A DNA stretch of 33,938 bases from a virus (IMGVR_UViG_3300023179_000302:1-33938), one strand, 5' to 3'. Positions 1-8,028 are shown, counted from the stretch's first letter. Numbers and translations: made by a program. Notes: generated by a model not told the origin, from the letters alone.

Positions 1-6
1 TTTTCT

Positions 7-624
7 TCAGTAGTAGTTGATGCGGGCGGTCCAGGCGGACGGTTGCCCTTGCTGGAAATAGTATTTGTCGCGCTGGGCGATGAGTTCGGCTTCGACGAGC
101 TGTTCCATGGCGAGAGCTTTGTCGAGCTGGCCGTCTTCGGTGAGGAGATCACTGGCGAGTTGGTAGCCGACTGCTTTGGCGAGCACGGTGGGCACGGTGG
201 CGGAAAGGTTGCTGGTGCTGTATTCGGTCGGACGAATCCGGTAGCGGACATACACGTCATCAGGCAGATCGGTGCTTTGCGGGAAGCGCACGCTGTCGCC
301 GAGGAGGGTGTAGGCGATCTCGCGGGGAGCAACGTGGGTCACCGGGTTGTCGCGGTAGACCGCAAAGACTTCGCCCATGGGAGTCTCGCCGGATTGCTCG
401 TAGTCGATGTAGAAACCATTGGTCTCGTTGCCTTGCACGGTGCGGCTTTCGACGCGCATGAGTTCCGGCCAATCTGCCCATTCCCAGGCGTCCGCGATGC
501 GCTCGTTGGCGGCGGCGACCATCATTGTCCTCGCGCCGCTTGGGATTGAATCGATGGACGACGAATCGTTGCCGACGCGCTGCCAGGCGCGGAGGAGGAT
601 GGATTGTAAGGTGACGGTTCTCAC
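7..624 (-). CDS. Head-tail connector / tail tubular A-like protein
   Basis: 205 residues from a GTG start. The N-terminal helical part, with VAAANERIADAWEWADWPEL at about residues 36-55, resembles the helical bundle of podovirus head-tail connector (tail tubular A, T7 gp11-like) proteins, where a Trp-rich helix precedes a beta-rich domain. Residues 60-140 look beta-rich and the C-terminus is helical and charged. In T7-like viruses this protein joins portal and nozzle, and its place downstream of portal and fibre-like genes fits that. The gene that should follow (tail tubular B) would lie beyond the left edge. The assignment rests on local resemblance and synteny, so it is moderate. The start codon overlaps a short periodic element at 617-652 and no clear Shine-Dalgarno (SD) sequence is visible. 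Confidence 0.5.
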   Translation of the reverse strand: MRTVTLQSILLRAWQRVGNDSSSIDSIPSGARTMMVAAANERIADAWEWADWPELMRVESRTVQGNETNGFYIDYEQSGETPMGEVFAVYRDNPVTHVAPREIAYTLLGDSVRFPQSTDLPDDVYVRYRIRPTEYSTSNLSATVPTVLAKAVGYQLASDLLTEDGQLDKALAMEQLVEAELIAQRDKYYFQQGQPSAWTARINYY

Positions 625-652
625 GGAGACACTAAGGCGCTAAGGGGTCGGA
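617..652. repeat. Degenerate 8-9 bp periodic element between two virion genes
   Basis: On the minus strand the units CTTAGCGC, CTTAGTGTC and TCCGTGAG follow one another. The element provides the end and stop codon of the 132-aa gene and the GTG start of the connector gene. It resembles microperiodic intergenic elements of bacterial chromosomes. Only one copy is visible in this window. Confidence 0.4.
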
Positions 653-1030
653 GACGGGTTCGGGGAGCGGGGTGATGGTGACGGTGTCGCCGGACCAGAC
701 CCATTCGCGGGTGCGGGTTTCGGGGGCGCGGACGGTGCTTCCGCCGGCGGCGAGGATCTGGTTGATGCCGGTGGCGCTGCTGACGTAGAGGGTGAGGAGT
801 TGTTCGCTTTGCGCTTGGCCGAGGCGCTCGAGGACGGCTTGGAGGGTGGCGTCGTCGAGGGCGAAGATTTTGGCGTGCAGGGACGACAGGCTTTGCGCGT
901 AGAGTTCGCCGTAGTATCGGCTGGCGGCGGCGGCGCGGTCAATGTCGGCCAAGGCGCGTTCGGCGGGCGTGATGGGCAGGAGTTGCGCGTGGGCGCTGGC
1001 GGCGAGGAGGAGGATGAGGAGGTGTTTCAT
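632..1030 (-). CDS. Small exported protein with Sec signal peptide
   Basis: 132 residues. The first 15 residues (MKHLLILLLAASAHA) form a clear type I signal peptide: a basic n-region, a Leu-rich core and an AHA cleavage site before Q16. The mature part is helical (ADIDRAAAASRYYGELYAQS onward, about residues 28-90), then a short strand-rich tail and a Pro-rich end. I recognise no family. It sits 4 bp after the tail-fibre-like gene and 7 bp before the connector gene, inside the virion operon, where an exported protein is unusual. It may be a periplasmic factor for lysis, superinfection exclusion or host-surface change; none of these is shown by the sequence. The signal peptide itself is clear. 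Confidence 0.7.
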   Translation of the reverse strand: MKHLLILLLAASAHAQLLPITPAERALADIDRAAAASRYYGELYAQSLSSLHAKIFALDDATLQAVLERLGQAQSEQLLTLYVSSATGINQILAAGGSTVRAPETRTREWVWSGDTVTITPLPEPVSDPLAP

Positions 1031-1034
1031 AATT

Positions 1035-2321
1035 TTACGGGGCCATTTTGGTGACGGACACCATCGACGATTGGATAAGCGTTGTGGCGTCTGCGGAGTT
1101 GTTTATGGGATACCAGCGGTAGTTCATGGTGTTCGCATTGCTGCTGGTCAAAACGTAGACAAAGCCCGCCACGGCAAAGCGTCCTCCTGTGGCTGCGGCA
1201 GAAACATTCGCCAGCGCGATTACTGTGGCATTCGTGCCAGCGTTGATCGCCGTCACAGTAGTGTTTGCCGCTTGGCCTACGCCTGTGCGATGGGTGAATT
1301 CCGACAGATTGGTCGTGAACCCTAGTGCGTGAGCAAATCCAGAGTTGGTGGTGGCGACCCACGCGATGGCGTATTCCACGCGATAAAAGCTGTTGGCATC
1401 GAGTGACCACGATCCCATCTGCGTATCGTTGTTGGTTGATTGCGTATTAGCGTTGAATGCCCAATTTGTCTTGGTTTGGTCGTTGGTGGTGAATTTCGTG
1501 ACGATGCGGCTGGCTACAAACGAGGAGCTTCCTGCGCCGTCAGCGGTGAGGAGGGCGCCGTTGGCGGCAGCGCCGCTGAATGGCGCGGGCAAATTGCTGG
1601 CCACATTGATGCCGAGGTTGGTGCGAGCGGCGGCGGGGCTGGCGAGGTTGGCCAGATTATCCTCCGAGTTAAGCAGTGTGCGCGTGCCGTTGGTCGAATC
1701 GCGGAAGCGCAGGACATTGGTGTCGCGCCAGATGCCGCCGTTGGTAGCGAGAATATTGGTGCCGATGCGAAGGCCATTTGAGGCCCAGATGGGGTTGGTC
1801 CAAGTGAGGACGTTGGTGCGGCTGGAGCGGATGATGCCGTTGGTGTCGGTGACGAGGCCGATGTTTTGCGCGAGGGCCGAGCTGGCAAACATGAGGGCGG
1901 CGATCAGGATTGCCGAAAGCGGGAAAGCTACGGAGCGGACGACGCTGTCGGTGCCGGTGACTTTGAAGGTCAGGGTTTCGTTGTCGGTGATTTCGACTTG
2001 CATGGTGCGGGTTGTGTTGCCGTCGTCGTAGATGAGAAATTGAGCGTCGGAGAAAACGTCGGGCATGGTGCCGGCGTAGGTGTAGTCGGCGTCCCTGCTG
2101 CTTCCGCCGGTGGCCGTGCGAATGTAAATGCCTGCCTGCTTGCGGCTGACCGGCCAGACGCCGCTCGCCGTGCGGACGAGCCAGGCGCTATTAAGCGCGG
2201 CGGTGCCGTCGAGCGGGAGGTCGTTGTAGGTCGCAACCTCGCCGTCGATGTAGCTCGCCCCTCCTCCACCGGAGCCGGTGAAGTCGAAGTTGCCGCTTAG
2301 TGGATTGAGCCTGACTCCCAT
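1035..2321 (-). CDS. Tail-fibre-like protein with an internal signal-peptide-like segment
   Basis: 428 residues. The N-terminus (MGVRLNPLSGNFDFTGSGGG) and the segment to about residue 135 resemble the virion-anchoring module of phage fibre proteins: strand-rich IDGEVATYNDLP, then LTFKVTGTDSVVRSVAFPLS. Residues 130-151 are a hydrophobic stretch ending in SSALA before Q152, exactly like a Sec signal peptide but in mid-protein. Residues 153-428 are rich in Asn, Thr and Ser, with repetitive beta-like sequence (ASNGLRIGTNILATNGG), as in adhesins or fibre shafts and tips. The simplest reading is a fusion of a phage anchor with a secreted protein that kept its signal. The ATG abuts a heptamer array and no SD sequence is visible. 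Likely host-recognition or tail-associated; the exact role is unknown. Confidence 0.6.
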   Translation of the reverse strand: MGVRLNPLSGNFDFTGSGGGGASYIDGEVATYNDLPLDGTAALNSAWLVRTASGVWPVSRKQAGIYIRTATGGSSRDADYTYAGTMPDVFSDAQFLIYDDGNTTRTMQVEITDNETLTFKVTGTDSVVRSVAFPLSAILIAALMFASSALAQNIGLVTDTNGIIRSSRTNVLTWTNPIWASNGLRIGTNILATNGGIWRDTNVLRFRDSTNGTRTLLNSEDNLANLASPAAARTNLGINVASNLPAPFSGAAANGALLTADGAGSSSFVASRIVTKFTTNDQTKTNWAFNANTQSTNNDTQMGSWSLDANSFYRVEYAIAWVATTNSGFAHALGFTTNLSEFTHRTGVGQAANTTVTAINAGTNATVIALANVSAAATGGRFAVAGFVYVLTSSNANTMNYRWYPINNSADATTLIQSSMVSVTKMAP

Positions 2322-2348
2322 TGGAAATTTGAAATTACAGATTTAAGA
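2321..2348. repeat. Degenerate heptamer array (TTGGAAA/TTTGAAA type)
   Basis: Four 7-bp units: TTGGAAA, TTTGAAA, TTACAGA, TTTAAGA. It fills the gap between the 69-aa gene and the ATG of the fibre-like gene and overlaps the ends of both. Confidence 0.7.
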
Positions 2349-2552
2349 GCGGACGACGGTGGCGATGCGGGCGTCGTCCGAGGACGGGGTTCCGCCGACA
2401 TAAGTGAATGTCAGCGTGGCGACGGTGTTGGTGCCTTCTTTGTAGACCACGGTGCTCAGGTTGTTGGTGGAACCCACGTAGTTCAGCTCGACGGTGGTAT
2501 GCTGCGGGATGTTGAGGCCCGGGATGTTGCGGACTTGGACGTTGGGGTTCAT
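2343..2552 (-). CDS. Small beta-rich protein of the virion operon, unknown function
   Basis: 69 residues with strongly alternating, beta-like sequence (TTVELNYVGSTNNLSTVVYK, then TLTFTYVGGTPSSDD) and no signal peptide, membrane segment or cysteine. It lies between portal and the fibre-like gene in the virion operon, so a minor structural or accessory tail role is plausible. I do not recognise the family. The stop falls in the heptamer array shared with the next gene. Confidence 0.6.
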   Translation of the reverse strand: MNPNVQVRNIPGLNIPQHTTVELNYVGSTNNLSTVVYKEGTNTVATLTFTYVGGTPSSDDARIATVVRS

Positions 2553-2558
2553 GGGAAG

Positions 2559-2591
2559 GAGTGACGAGTGACGGGTGACGAGTGACGAGTG
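2559..2591. repeat. Heptamer array (GTGACGA type)
   Basis: Five near-identical 7-bp units: GTGACGA, with GTGACGG once. It is followed directly by a GC-rich palindromic element. The same unit type interrupts the terminase gene at 12061-12095. Confidence 0.8.
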
Positions 2592-2619
2592 CGGCGGGTC
2601 CGGAGGCCCCGCCCTACCC
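2592..2619. repeat. GC-rich palindromic repeat, copy 1
   Basis: 27-28 bp element with outer arms GGCGGG and CCCGCC around TCCGGAGGC, followed by CTACC. It can fold into a hairpin with one internal mismatch. Intergenic, between a GTGACGA array and another heptamer array. Confidence 0.85.
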
Positions 2620-2625
2620 GATTAC

Positions 2626-2653
2626 TCAAAGTTCTGGTTTCAAGTTTCATACT
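2626..2653. repeat. Heptamer array at the 3' end of the portal gene
   Basis: Units TCAAAGT, TCTGGTT, TCAAGTT and TCATACT. The portal stop codon (complement of 2653-2655) touches its end. Confidence 0.6.
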
Positions 2654-4809
2654 TAGGCGGCGGCAGGGGTTGCGGTGGCGCCGCGGGCGGCGAAGGCTCC
2701 GCCCATGGATTGGGGCTGGCTGGCTAACGCGGGGACGGCGCCTACTCGGCCGATCTGGGCGTTTTGGATTTGGGTCATTTGGAATTGGAGGGCTTGGGCT
2801 CGGGCATCGACCATGCCTTTGTAGATTTCGTCGCCGGCGTAGCGTTGCTGGAGCTGGGGATTCGCCTGGATGGCGCCTTGGAGGACTTGGAGGCGGAGCT
2901 GGGGGTTGACGCCTTGTTCGGGTAACGGGGGTTCGACGCCGGCGGCGATCTTGGTGAGGGCGAGTTGTTCGTCTTCGGCCTCTTGGGCGGTGGCGACTTG
3001 TTGGCTGCGGACGATCATGGACGCCAGGCTCGGATCGACGGCGCCGACGATGAAGTTGACCAATCCGGCGCGGTCGATGACGCCGGCGACGTCGAGGGGG
3101 ACGGCGACCTTGGCGATGTATTCGAGCTTTTTTCCGAGGACTTCGGCGTCGAGGTCGCGGACGTCGAATTCGGTGACGAGGTCGTAGCGGCCTTGGATGG
3201 CTTCGCGGGATACCTGGAAGGGGGCGGGCATGGCGCCGGCGACGCGGGCGATCTCGGTGTCCGAGAGGTATTGCTGCATCAAGGCGAAGGCTTGGGCCAT
3301 GACGGCTTTGCAGCTGCGGAGCCAGCGGTCGACCATGGTTTGCTGCGTCAGCATGGTAAGCGGCTGCGGGACCGACTGGCTGAAGCGGCCGAAGTATTCG
3401 TCCACGTCGCGGCGGGTGGCGGCTTCGATTTCGATGGTGCCGCTGTCGAATCTCGGTGGATCCATCCATCCGAATTCGTTGGGCCTTCTCTCCGGGATCT
3501 GGGCGCCGGGGCCGAAGATGAGGTTCAACTTGCCGCGGTTGGCGGGGACGCGGACGGGCGGGAGGACGGCGACGGCGGCGCGGTCGCTGCGGAAGTCGCG
3601 CTGGGTCTTGATCTCATACTGCTGGCTCTCGAGGAGCTCGGGGACGCCGCGGGATTCAAGGAGGTTGCGGGAGATGCGTTCGCGGGCGAATTCGACGAAG
3701 GGGTAGTCGCCGTGGCTATACGGGAGGAGTTCGGAGACGGCGACTTCGTCGGCGACGGATTCGTGAAGGACGGTGTAGTGGACGCGGGTGGTTTGGTCCT
3801 TGTTGAATTGCTTCTGGTAGTAGTGCCAGAGCTCGATCATCTCGCGCTCGGTTTCGAGGTTGATGATTTCTTGGCGGTAGTAGTTGCGGATGGGCCTGCG
3901 ATAGCTGCCTTTGTGTTTGAGGGCTTCGGTGACGAAGGCTTCGTCGTAGCCGTCGGTGACGATGCGTTCGCGGAGTTCGGTTTCGGTGACGAGCTCGCGC
4001 CAAGCGACGTAGCGGGCGCGTTGGAGGTCGGCCGTCTGAGCCGGGAAATAAATATCTTCCCACGGCTCGAGGGCGACGAATTCGGGGCGGTTCTCGAAGA
4101 GGTAGGGGTTCTCGTAGGTGCAGGCGCCGGTGTTGCGGAGGTCGCGGACGCAGCCGACTTTGCCGGCGGCGGGGCCGAAGAGGTCGCTGAGCATTTGCTT
4201 GGCGTCGTCTTCCTGGAGCGGGTCCATGATGCTCTCGAGGAGGATCTGGATGACGGGGTCGCCGGTTTCGGCGAGCATGGCGGCGAGCTGGTCGAGGGTG
4301 ATGGTCTTCGACTCGGTGCGGGTGGTGCGGCGCCAGAAAACGCCCATGATCCCCAGGCCGTATTGCTCTTGCATTTGCGCGAGGAGCTCGACTTCGCGGC
4401 GGAGGTCGTCGGCGCAGTGCTGGAAGAGCATCCATTTGAGCGCGGTCTCGGCGCTGACTTTGGCGGCGTAGTCGCCGCTCTCGACGGGCTGGAGCTGGAG
4501 TTTGCTGCGGAAGAAGGCGTTGGTGAGGAGGGCGACGTTCTCGTTGCAGATTTGGTCGGCGAGGCGGACGCGGGCGTCGGAGGCGCCTTCCCAAGGGAAG
4601 GCTTGGCGGCCGAGGGCGGCGGTGTGCTTGCGTCCGTCGGGGCTTTGGCCGGACCAGATGGCGTGGCGGACTTCGTAGTTGCGCTGCTTTTTGTCGAGGT
4701 AGCCGGAGACGTCGGACTCGGCCTCTTGGATGTTGAGGAGGAAGCCGCGGATGTCGTCCGCGGAGGGCCTGCCGAGGGTGGCTTCGTAGTTGTAGCCGGA
4801 GGAGTCCAC
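2653..4809 (-). CDS. Portal protein
   Basis: 718 residues, within the usual size of podovirus portals (about 500-750). The portal is the dodecameric ring at the capsid vertex through which the terminase packs DNA. Supporting features are a helical N-terminus with YLDKKQRNYEVRHAIWSGQ near residues 37-55, FPWEGASDARVRLADQICNE (about 72-91), which I recall as typical of large portals of this group, a long central stem/wing region, and a Gln/Ala-rich C-terminus (about 630-718) suited to the barrel and crown. The GTG start overlaps the stop of the upstream 143-aa gene (TAGTG), suggesting translational coupling. Order in the operon (capsid, decoration, small protein, portal) differs from T7, where portal precedes scaffold. 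Confidence is high for portal, low for any subfamily. Confidence 0.85.
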   Translation of the reverse strand: MDSSGYNYEATLGRPSADDIRGFLLNIQEAESDVSGYLDKKQRNYEVRHAIWSGQSPDGRKHTAALGRQAFPWEGASDARVRLADQICNENVALLTNAFFRSKLQLQPVESGDYAAKVSAETALKWMLFQHCADDLRREVELLAQMQEQYGLGIMGVFWRRTTRTESKTITLDQLAAMLAETGDPVIQILLESIMDPLQEDDAKQMLSDLFGPAAGKVGCVRDLRNTGACTYENPYLFENRPEFVALEPWEDIYFPAQTADLQRARYVAWRELVTETELRERIVTDGYDEAFVTEALKHKGSYRRPIRNYYRQEIINLETEREMIELWHYYQKQFNKDQTTRVHYTVLHESVADEVAVSELLPYSHGDYPFVEFARERISRNLLESRGVPELLESQQYEIKTQRDFRSDRAAVAVLPPVRVPANRGKLNLIFGPGAQIPERRPNEFGWMDPPRFDSGTIEIEAATRRDVDEYFGRFSQSVPQPLTMLTQQTMVDRWLRSCKAVMAQAFALMQQYLSDTEIARVAGAMPAPFQVSREAIQGRYDLVTEFDVRDLDAEVLGKKLEYIAKVAVPLDVAGVIDRAGLVNFIVGAVDPSLASMIVRSQQVATAQEAEDEQLALTKIAAGVEPPLPEQGVNPQLRLQVLQGAIQANPQLQQRYAGDEIYKGMVDARAQALQFQMTQIQNAQIGRVGAVPALASQPQSMGGAFAARGATATPAAA

Positions 4810-5240
4810 TATGCGGCCTCCTTGGAGTTGGCAGTATTCAGTTGGCAGTTGGCAGAGTCAGAGATTTGAGATTTCAGATTGGAGATTTCAGAGGGACAGA
4901 TGCCGGAGGGCTCGGCGGGGCGGAAGTCGAGGCCGGCCATGCTGATTTGGGTTTTGGCGGACTTGGATTCGACCCGGCATTCGGGGTTGTCGCGGAGGAG
5001 GCTTTTGAGCCAGTCTTTGTCGCGGGTGATGCCGGGGTTGCGGCGTTCCCAGTCGACGAAGGCGAAGGCGTCGATGCTGGCGACGTGCTGGCCGACTCCT
5101 TCGATGTGGGCGTGCTCGAGGACGGCGTTGGCTTGGGCGATGCGCATTTGCCGGGCGCGGGCGTTGACGGCTTGGGCATACCAGCCGCGTTGGAGTTCCT
5201 CTTTGACGAGGGCGCCGAGTTCGGTGTCGAGGTCGAGCAT
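4809..5240 (-). CDS. Phage protein of unknown function with a repeat-encoded tail
   Basis: 143 residues from the ATG at 5240, chosen because longer reading would take in a heptamer array. Residues 1-65 are helical (LGALVKEELQRGWYAQAVNA, ARARQMRIAQANAVLEH). The middle holds IDAFAFVDWERRNPGITRDK, resembling short phage proteins found beside portal or capsid genes. About residues 115-143 (from CPSEISNLKSQIS to the end) are translated from the heptamer array at 4826-4895, so they probably carry no conserved function. The stop overlaps the GTG of the portal gene. A minor head or adaptor protein is plausible; I do not recognise the family. Confidence 0.55.
   Translation of the reverse strand: MLDLDTELGALVKEELQRGWYAQAVNARARQMRIAQANAVLEHAHIEGVGQHVASIDAFAFVDWERRNPGITRDKDWLKSLLRDNPECRVESKSAKTQISMAGLDFRPAEPSGICPSEISNLKSQISDSANCQLNTANSKEAA
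4826..4895. repeat. Compound heptamer array (AGTTGGC and AGATTTC types)
   Basis: About ten 7-bp units: AGTTGGC, AGTATTC, AGTTGGC twice, then a shift to TGAGATT, TCAGATT, GGAGATT and TCAGAGG. It lies inside the end of the 143-aa reading frame and encodes its last ~25 residues. It joins two unit types that occur separately elsewhere. Confidence 0.85.
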
Positions 5241-5251
5241 GAAGAGAGGGC

Positions 5252-5278
5252 GGAGACCGGAGACCTGAGACCTGAGTG
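5252..5278. repeat. Heptamer array (GGAGACC type)
   Basis: Units GGAGACC twice, TGAGACC and TGAGTGA, immediately upstream (minus strand) of the 143-aa gene, where an SD sequence would be expected. Confidence 0.7.
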
Positions 5279-5287
5279 AACTGGTCA

Positions 5288-5315
5288 CGGCGGGTCCGGA
5301 GGCCCCGCCCTACCC
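5288..5315. repeat. GC-rich palindromic repeat, copy 2
   Basis: Same arms and centre as copy 1 (GGCGGG, TCCGGAGGC, CCCGCC, CTACCC). Intergenic, flanked on both sides by heptamer arrays. Confidence 0.85.
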
Positions 5316-5320
5316 TCTAC

Positions 5321-5348
5321 TCAGGCTTCATGTTTCAGCCTTCAGCCT
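5321..5348. repeat. Heptamer array (TCAGCCT type)
   Basis: Four 7-bp units: TCAGGCT, TCATGTT, TCAGCCT, TCAGCCT. Intergenic between the decoration gene and the 143-aa gene. Confidence 0.65.
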
Positions 5349-5371
5349 TGGTTGTTCGAAGTTTCACGCGA

Positions 5372-5441
5372 TTGCGGCCCTGGGAGTTTTCCCTGATTCC
5401 CACCATGAGTTGCCGAGTTGGCGACAAGCCCAGGGCCGCAA
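5372..5441 (-). terminator. Long inverted repeat after the decoration gene
   Basis: A perfect 13-bp inverted repeat (TTGCGGCCCTGGG at 5372-5384 and its complement at 5429-5441) separated by 44 bp, just 3' of the capsid/decoration gene pair. It could be an RNA hairpin that terminates transcription, sets the capsid-to-portal ratio or protects the 3' end. There is no T-run, so intrinsic termination is doubtful. Confidence 0.4.
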
Positions 5442-5457
5442 GGTGCGTGCTACCTCG

Positions 5458-5901
5458 TTAGGTCAGCGTGTCGAGCTGGGCGACGTTGAGGAAGATGTGG
5501 ACTTCCCCGGCGTTGAGCTCAGCCAGGTCGTAGCTCGCCATGGAGGCGAAGCGTGCGACGACGGCCGTGGCCGCGACGTAGGCGTTGGTGGTGTTCGTGG
5601 CGTTGGCCAGAACTTCCGAGCCGTTCACGTTGATCTGCTGGGCGTTGACGTAGCGGGTGGCGCTGCCGGAGTCGCCGATGGACAACGTGTTGCTGTTGTA
5701 GGCCGTGGTGCCGACGAGCTCGAAGGGAGTCTTCAAGTAGACGGCGGTGCCGCGGACGACACTGTTGGCCGGCAACGTGACCAAGGTGATGTCTTGGGCG
5801 GTGTTGTCGGTGCTCTCCGTCAGATCGGTGTGATCGATGACGAAGCGGTAGTTGTAGCCACGAGGGGCTTCGTTGACGCTGCGGAATATGTTGGTTGTCA
5901 T
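5458..5901 (-). CDS. Capsid decoration / head structural protein
   Basis: 147 residues, 18 bp downstream of the major capsid gene. The pattern HTDLTESTDNTAQDITLVTL, then GTAVYLKTPFELVG, SNTLSIGDSGSATRYVNAQQ and NVNGSEV is typical of a small beta-rich structural protein that I recall next to the coat gene in many podoviruses, generally taken as a head decoration or stabilising protein. There is a strong SD sequence (GGAGG about 10 nt before the ATG), like the capsid gene, which fits high expression. No signal peptide or membrane segment. Confidence 0.65.
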   Translation of the reverse strand: MTTNIFRSVNEAPRGYNYRFVIDHTDLTESTDNTAQDITLVTLPANSVVRGTAVYLKTPFELVGTTAYNSNTLSIGDSGSATRYVNAQQINVNGSEVLANATNTTNAYVAATAVVARFASMASYDLAELNAGEVHIFLNVAQLDTLT

Positions 5902-5919
5902 AATAGTGATTTCCTCCGA

Positions 5920-6933
5920 TTAGTCCGCGGTGCTGGCGATCTTGCCGTGCACGAGGGGGTTATCGACTTGCAAAGCAGCAATGGTGTCGACAATACCCCT
6001 GGGCCCCCCGCCGGCGTCGTCCAAAGGCAAATATCTCGGACGGCGGTTGTAGCGGATCGAGACGCCATCCATGTCGAGGATGTAACCGCGGCGCAGCTGG
6101 GAAGCTGTGACTTGGTCTTTCGCAAGAAATAGGGATGGTGTGAGGGCCAACTCGCCGAAGTCGCCGATGAAAATATCGACCTTCGCCGTGTAGCTGAGGT
6201 CCGCGCTGTCTTGGTTGAAGAGGCGGACGGTGGCGCCGGTGTTGGCCGAGCCGAACTGGACTTGCTGGAAGCCGGTGAAGCGGCGTTTCAGCGTGGGTCC
6301 GCAGAGCAAGGTGTAGCTCTTGTTCTTGCCGCACTGCTCATACAACGACTGGAGCAGCGCCTGGATGGTGCCATCCGTGATGCTGTTGGTCGCGGTCGTG
6401 GTGATCGAGGCAGTGGGTGTGCGGTAGGCCGACGGAACGGCCGTGGCTGAGTCCGATTGCGCACCGTTGCTGATCCAGCTACCCAGGCCCCTCGTTTTAT
6501 AGGGTGTGTTGCCGGATTGTTCGGTGCTGTCTTGGTCGGAGCAGAACACGGATTCGAGGTCACGAGCGAGTTCCTGCAAGGCCCGGGTCACCGATCTGGC
6601 CATCTCACGCTTGCGGCCGATGCCGGCGACATCCGAGACGGACTCGGCGAGGTCGTCGACCTTGGGCAGACGCCACATCTTTTGGATGCGGCCGTAGAGG
6701 CGGGCGCGGTTGGCAGCTTGGTTAGCGAACGTGGTAGCGTCCTGGTTGGAGAGCACGCCGGTGAGGACGGGCTCGTTCATTGCGTCGACGAGCCAGCTAA
6801 AGAGCGGGTTGGTCGGTTCTTTGGATTTCTTGGCCATCGAGAGCAACGGAGTGCTCTTTTGGTCCGCAACCGCGATGAGGTCCGCGAGATCCTCGCGTGC
6901 GCCCACCTGGTTGGTAATGAGAAGTTCAGCCAT
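5920..6933 (-). CDS. Major capsid protein
   Basis: 337 residues, the usual size of an HK97-fold coat protein. The start MAELLITNQVGAREDLADLI, followed by STPLLSMAKKSKEPTNPLFS and the central RSVTRALQELARDLESVFCS, matches the SU10/DUF5309-type major capsid family as I know it. It assembles the icosahedral shell around the scaffold. It lies between the acidic scaffold-like gene and the decoration gene, the standard head-gene order. A strong SD sequence (GGAGGAAAAC) precedes the ATG. The middle (about residues 140-200) is rich in Ser/Thr, as expected of surface loops. Confidence 0.85.
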   Translation of the reverse strand: MAELLITNQVGAREDLADLIAVADQKSTPLLSMAKKSKEPTNPLFSWLVDAMNEPVLTGVLSNQDATTFANQAANRARLYGRIQKMWRLPKVDDLAESVSDVAGIGRKREMARSVTRALQELARDLESVFCSDQDSTEQSGNTPYKTRGLGSWISNGAQSDSATAVPSAYRTPTASITTTATNSITDGTIQALLQSLYEQCGKNKSYTLLCGPTLKRRFTGFQQVQFGSANTGATVRLFNQDSADLSYTAKVDIFIGDFGELALTPSLFLAKDQVTASQLRRGYILDMDGVSIRYNRRPRYLPLDDAGGGPRGIVDTIAALQVDNPLVHGKIASTAD

Positions 6934-6984
6934 TTTGTTTTCCTCCTTGGGAAATGTTGGTTTCTTGGATTGGTCGGAAAGGCA

Positions 6985-8028
6985 TCACACGATGCTCTCC
7001 ATGAATGCCTCGAGGGCGGAGCGATCGCCTCGCGCCTTGAGCACGGAGTCGGCCTTTTGCCGCAGAGCCGCGCTCGATGAACTGGACACTTTGGGACTGG
7101 CGCTCGGAGTCGGAGTTTTCGGCACCTTGTCGGTGGCCGCCGCTTTCGTCGCCGGTGCTTTACGATCGGCAGTGGCTCGCTTTTCCAGCTGCTCGATCCT
7201 TTTTCTACGCAGATTTTGTCCTGCAAACGCGTCGCCGATGATGAGCTCCATGTTGGGGTAGCTCATGAGGTGTGGATATTGCTTTAGCGTGGCCTGCATC
7301 GCCTGGTATTCGACGGAACCTTTTTGGAAGAGTTCCGGATAGAAGGTTTTTGCTTCGGGCAGGGTTTGCTCGCGGATGCGGATGTATTCCTGCTGTTTTG
7401 GAGCGGCTTTGAGCAGGGCGCGGGCGTTGGCCCGGATCTGCTTGATGGCGTCGGCATCGTAGAACTTTTCCTCGCCATTGATCGTGACGGTGGCACCGTC
7501 GCGATGGTCGTCGCTCCAATCCAAAGCGGCCTGCGCTTTGGCAATCTCCGCCTCGACGGCGGCTGCGTCTGTGAAAGAGCTCAACGGGTTGTCGGGGTCT
7601 TTGAAGATGACCGGTGGCTTGGCTTCGGCGGCGGCTTTGGCCTCCGCGAGTTGGGCCTTCAGCTCGTCGAGCTGCTCGAGGGCTTCGCGCTTTTGGGCGG
7701 TGAGCTTGTCGATGCGTTGCTGGACCTTGGAGGGTTCGGGCTCGGTATCCGGGCTTTCTTCCTCGTCGGTCCCCTCGCCGGCACTGTCGTCCGGTTCGGC
7801 GTCGTCTGATGTTTCGGTTTTTTCTTCGGTGTCCCCGGCGTCTTCGGCGGCTGGCTCGGAGTCTGGCTCTTTGTCGGCTGCGTCGGTTCCGCTGGTTTCT
7901 GCGTCTGGCTCGGTTGTGGCGTCTTTCGGCTTGGTGAATTGGACGCCGAGGTTTTCGGCGATTTCAGCGAAGTCGATGTCGGCGACATCCGGACCGGTTT
8001 GCACCTTGTCGGTGGTGTCTGTTGCCAT
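6985..8028 (-). CDS. Capsid scaffold protein
   Basis: 347 residues from ATG 8028 (MATDTT); an in-frame ATG 15 nt further upstream is possible. The first ~120 residues are extremely acidic and low-complexity (EDAGDTEEKTETSDDAEPDD), followed by a predicted coiled coil (RIDKLTAQKREALEQLDELK, then AQLAEAKAAAEAK) and a Ser/Lys-rich C-terminus. This composition and the position directly upstream of the major capsid gene are those of phage scaffolds, which guide procapsid assembly and then leave or are cleaved. No protease domain is visible. Confidence 0.75.
   Translation of the reverse strand: MATDTTDKVQTGPDVADIDFAEIAENLGVQFTKPKDATTEPDAETSGTDAADKEPDSEPAAEDAGDTEEKTETSDDAEPDDSAGEGTDEEESPDTEPEPSKVQQRIDKLTAQKREALEQLDELKAQLAEAKAAAEAKPPVIFKDPDNPLSSFTDAAAVEAEIAKAQAALDWSDDHRDGATVTINGEEKFYDADAIKQIRANARALLKAAPKQQEYIRIREQTLPEAKTFYPELFQKGSVEYQAMQATLKQYPHLMSYPNMELIIGDAFAGQNLRRKRIEQLEKRATADRKAPATKAAATDKVPKTPTPSASPKVSSSSSAALRQKADSVLKARGDRSALEAFMESIV

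Noticed and set aside
2559-2591. CRISPR array
   Set aside because: The heptamer arrays have no spacers, units are 7 bp and no cas genes are present.
2965-4869. 634-residue plus-strand frame and other long antisense frames (25704-27860, 27972-29426, 29565-31268)
   Set aside because: They are mirror images of portal and the giant virion gene, with Arg- or Gly/Ala-rich translations and no recognisable motif. High GC leaves such frames open.
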